A DNA stretch of 64,000 bases from Marinobacter sp. ANT_B65 (lineage in GTDB: Bacteria; Pseudomonadota; Gammaproteobacteria; Pseudomonadales; Oleiphilaceae). Both the position numbers and the translations under genes were made by a program. Below, one piece after another: positions 62,753 to 64,000 of this stretch. The notes beneath the pieces were generated by a model, which searched no databases, was not told where the DNA came from, and saw only the letters and a program-made list of their open reading frames with translations. The DNA lies in assembly GCF_002407605.1 (NCBI RefSeq), contig NZ_NXGV01000003.1:406890-470889 (forward strand). Direction: 5' to 3'. Positions within the stretch are counted from its first letter, which is position 1; each line of letters opens with the position of its first letter.

Positions 62753-64000
62753 TCAGGCAGCAGCCATACGAACCTTGCGCTGACGTTGCATCAGGAACGC
62801 CACTGCAGCGAGCCCTATGCCGGCAATGTCAGATATCATACCGCCCTCAATCATCAACAGTGCTGCCCCGATCAACAGCAGGCGGGCTAGCCAGGGTGCT
62901 GAAACATTGCCAAACCAGCCCAACACACCACCAGACAGCAGGTACACACCAAAGAGTGCGGTAACCAGCGCACGGGCAATATCGAACCAGCCCGCTTCCA
63001 TCAACAGCGCGCCGTTGTAGAAAAACATGAAAGGTACGATAAATGCTGCAATACCAATCCGGAAAGACGCCACTGAAGTTTCCATAGCGTTTGCACCGGA
63101 AATTCCTGCCGCCGCATAGGACGCCAGCGCAACCGGCGGAGTAATGGCAGAAACAACCGCAAAGTAAAATACGAAGAAGTGGGCCGTCAACGGCTCAATG
63201 CCCAGCTGCACCAGGCCTGGAGCCACCACTGACGCTGCAACAGCATAAGCGGCCGTTGTGGGCATGCCCATACCCAGAAGGATAGAGATAAACATAGCGA
63301 AGATCAGCGCCAGCAGCTGGCTGGCCTCTGCCACGTCAAGCAGCAGTACCGAGAAACGGGCGCCAACGCCGGTCAGGGAAATAACCCCCACGATCACGCC
63401 TGCCGCCGCGCACACCACGATAATCTGAATAGCCATATAAGATGCGGTTTCCAGCGCATGCAGAATCTGCCGGATGCCCATCTTGTTAGGCGAGAACCAG
63501 CTGACAACCGCCGCGGATACCATGGCCAGAGTACCGGCACGTATCACTGAATAACCAATAAACAGAGCCACCACCAGAATGATGATTGGCAGGAACAGAT
63601 AACACTGTTTAACCATGGTACGAAGCTTGGGCAGCTCATCTTCCCGCATACCACGCATGCCGGTTTTTGCCGCTTCGAAATCAACCATGAAGTAAACGGA
63701 CGCGAAGTACAGAATCGCAGGGATAATGGCAGCAATGGCAATTTCGGTGTAAGGAATACCGGTAATTTCGGCCATGATGAAGGCGCCCGCCCCCATAATC
63801 GGAGGCATGATCTGGCCACCGGTCGATGCCGCTGCTTCCACAGCGCCCGCAGATTTTTTGCTGTATCCCACTTTCTTCATCAGCGGGATAGTCAGTGATC
63901 CGGTAGATACCACGTTACCGGCACTGGTGCCGTTGATCATACCCATAAGGCCGGAGGCGAAAATGGACACCTTGGCAGGGCCGCCTCTGGAACGTCCGGC
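62753..64000 (-). CDS. TRAP transporter fused permease, C-terminal part (5' end outside window)
   Basis: About 415 residues of a 12-transmembrane TRAP large permease (DctM-type, fused DctQM) are visible. The frame is open to the window edge through GRSRGGPAKV. SGLMGMINGTSAGNVVSTGSLTIPLMKK and ASTGGQIMPPIMGAGAFIMAEITG are the family's core motifs. MGMPTTAAYAVAASVVAPGLVQLG marks the second half. It imports an organic acid with a periplasmic binding protein, presumably encoded upstream. It runs in the same direction as dctB and dctD. Confidence 0.95.
   Translation of the reverse strand, partial: AGRSRGGPAKVSIFASGLMGMINGTSAGNVVSTGSLTIPLMKKVGYSKKSAGAVEAAASTGGQIMPPIMGAGAFIMAEITGIPYTEIAIAAIIPAILYFASVYFMVDFEAAKTGMRGMREDELPKLRTMVKQCYLFLPIIILVVALFIGYSVIRAGTLAMVSAAVVSWFSPNKMGIRQILHALETASYMAIQIIVVCAAAGVIVGVISLTGVGARFSVLLLDVAEASQLLALIFAMFISILLGMGMPTTAAYAVAASVVAPGLVQLGIEPLTAHFFVFYFAVVSAITPPVALASYAAAGISGANAMETSVASFRIGIAAFIVPFMFFYNGALLMEAGWFDIARALVTALFGVYLLSGGVLGWFGNVSAPWLARLLLIGAALLMIEGGMISDIAGIGLAAVAFLMQRQRKVRMAAA

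Overview
The window is ordinary chromosomal DNA of a gammaproteobacterium. The gene order closely follows Pseudomonas-type chromosomes: lepA-lepB-rnc-era-recO-pdxJ, rpoE-rseA-rseB-rseC-mucD beside nadB, hom-thrC-recJ-prfB-lysS, rpsP-rimM-trmD-rplS beside ffh, grxD-argF, and minCDE. Moderate GC and the mixture of Pseudomonas-like order with marine-type accessory genes suggest Marinobacter or a close relative. That placement is inference from gene content, not from a database match. I saw no tRNA, rRNA, CRISPR array, prophage or insertion sequence.

Layout. 1-1100: 3' end of a BarA/GacS hybrid kinase. 1131-7235: minus-strand pdxJ, recO, era, rnc, a DUF4845 gene, lepB and lepA. 7348-10071: a CHASE-PAS-GGDEF-EAL protein. 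10210-14576: the complete sigma-E envelope-stress cluster. 14632-18996: nadB, sdhE, ygfX, ygfZ and an HDOD gene. 18999-29123: minus-strand ung, lysS, prfB, recJ, thrC, hom, dsbC and xerD. 29204-32693: rplS, trmD, rimM, rpsP and ffh. 32875-38198: a CcsA-like gene, a CorC/HlyC transporter, a Yip1 protein and a DUF1631 protein. 38303-42357: grxD, argF, a lone ABC ATPase and glpK. 42481-45156: an sRNA-like structured region and an RstAB-type two-component system. 45211-49709: FKBP isomerase, a CoA transferase-family enzyme, a small exported protein and an aldo/keto reductase. 49824-51582: a glycosyltransferase-PAP2 pair. 51585-55329: dinB, then DUF1244-HopJ-minC-minD-minE. 55399-58495: DUF2804, CBS and PhoH-like genes. 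58551-64000: a decapitated chemoreceptor remnant, dctD, dctB and the 3' part of a fused TRAP permease.

The control signals are the most informative part. Promoters fitting sigma-E precede rpoE itself and dsbC. prfB carries the classic +1 programmed frameshift. A clean LexA box precedes dinB. Three 11-bp-phased Pho-box-like repeats precede the glycosyltransferase-PAP2 pair, which suggests phosphate-starvation glycolipid synthesis. A near-consensus FNR/ANR site precedes the Yip1 gene. An inverted repeat overlaps the glpK ribosome binding site.

The best candidates for undescribed biology are three. One is the three-hairpin region between rstB and glpK, which ends in a strong terminator. The second is the 130-bp near-palindromic element between recJ and prfB. 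The third is the proposed Pho-controlled glycosyltransferase-phosphatase module. I found no wholly novel multigene system. Most of the window is conserved core genome.
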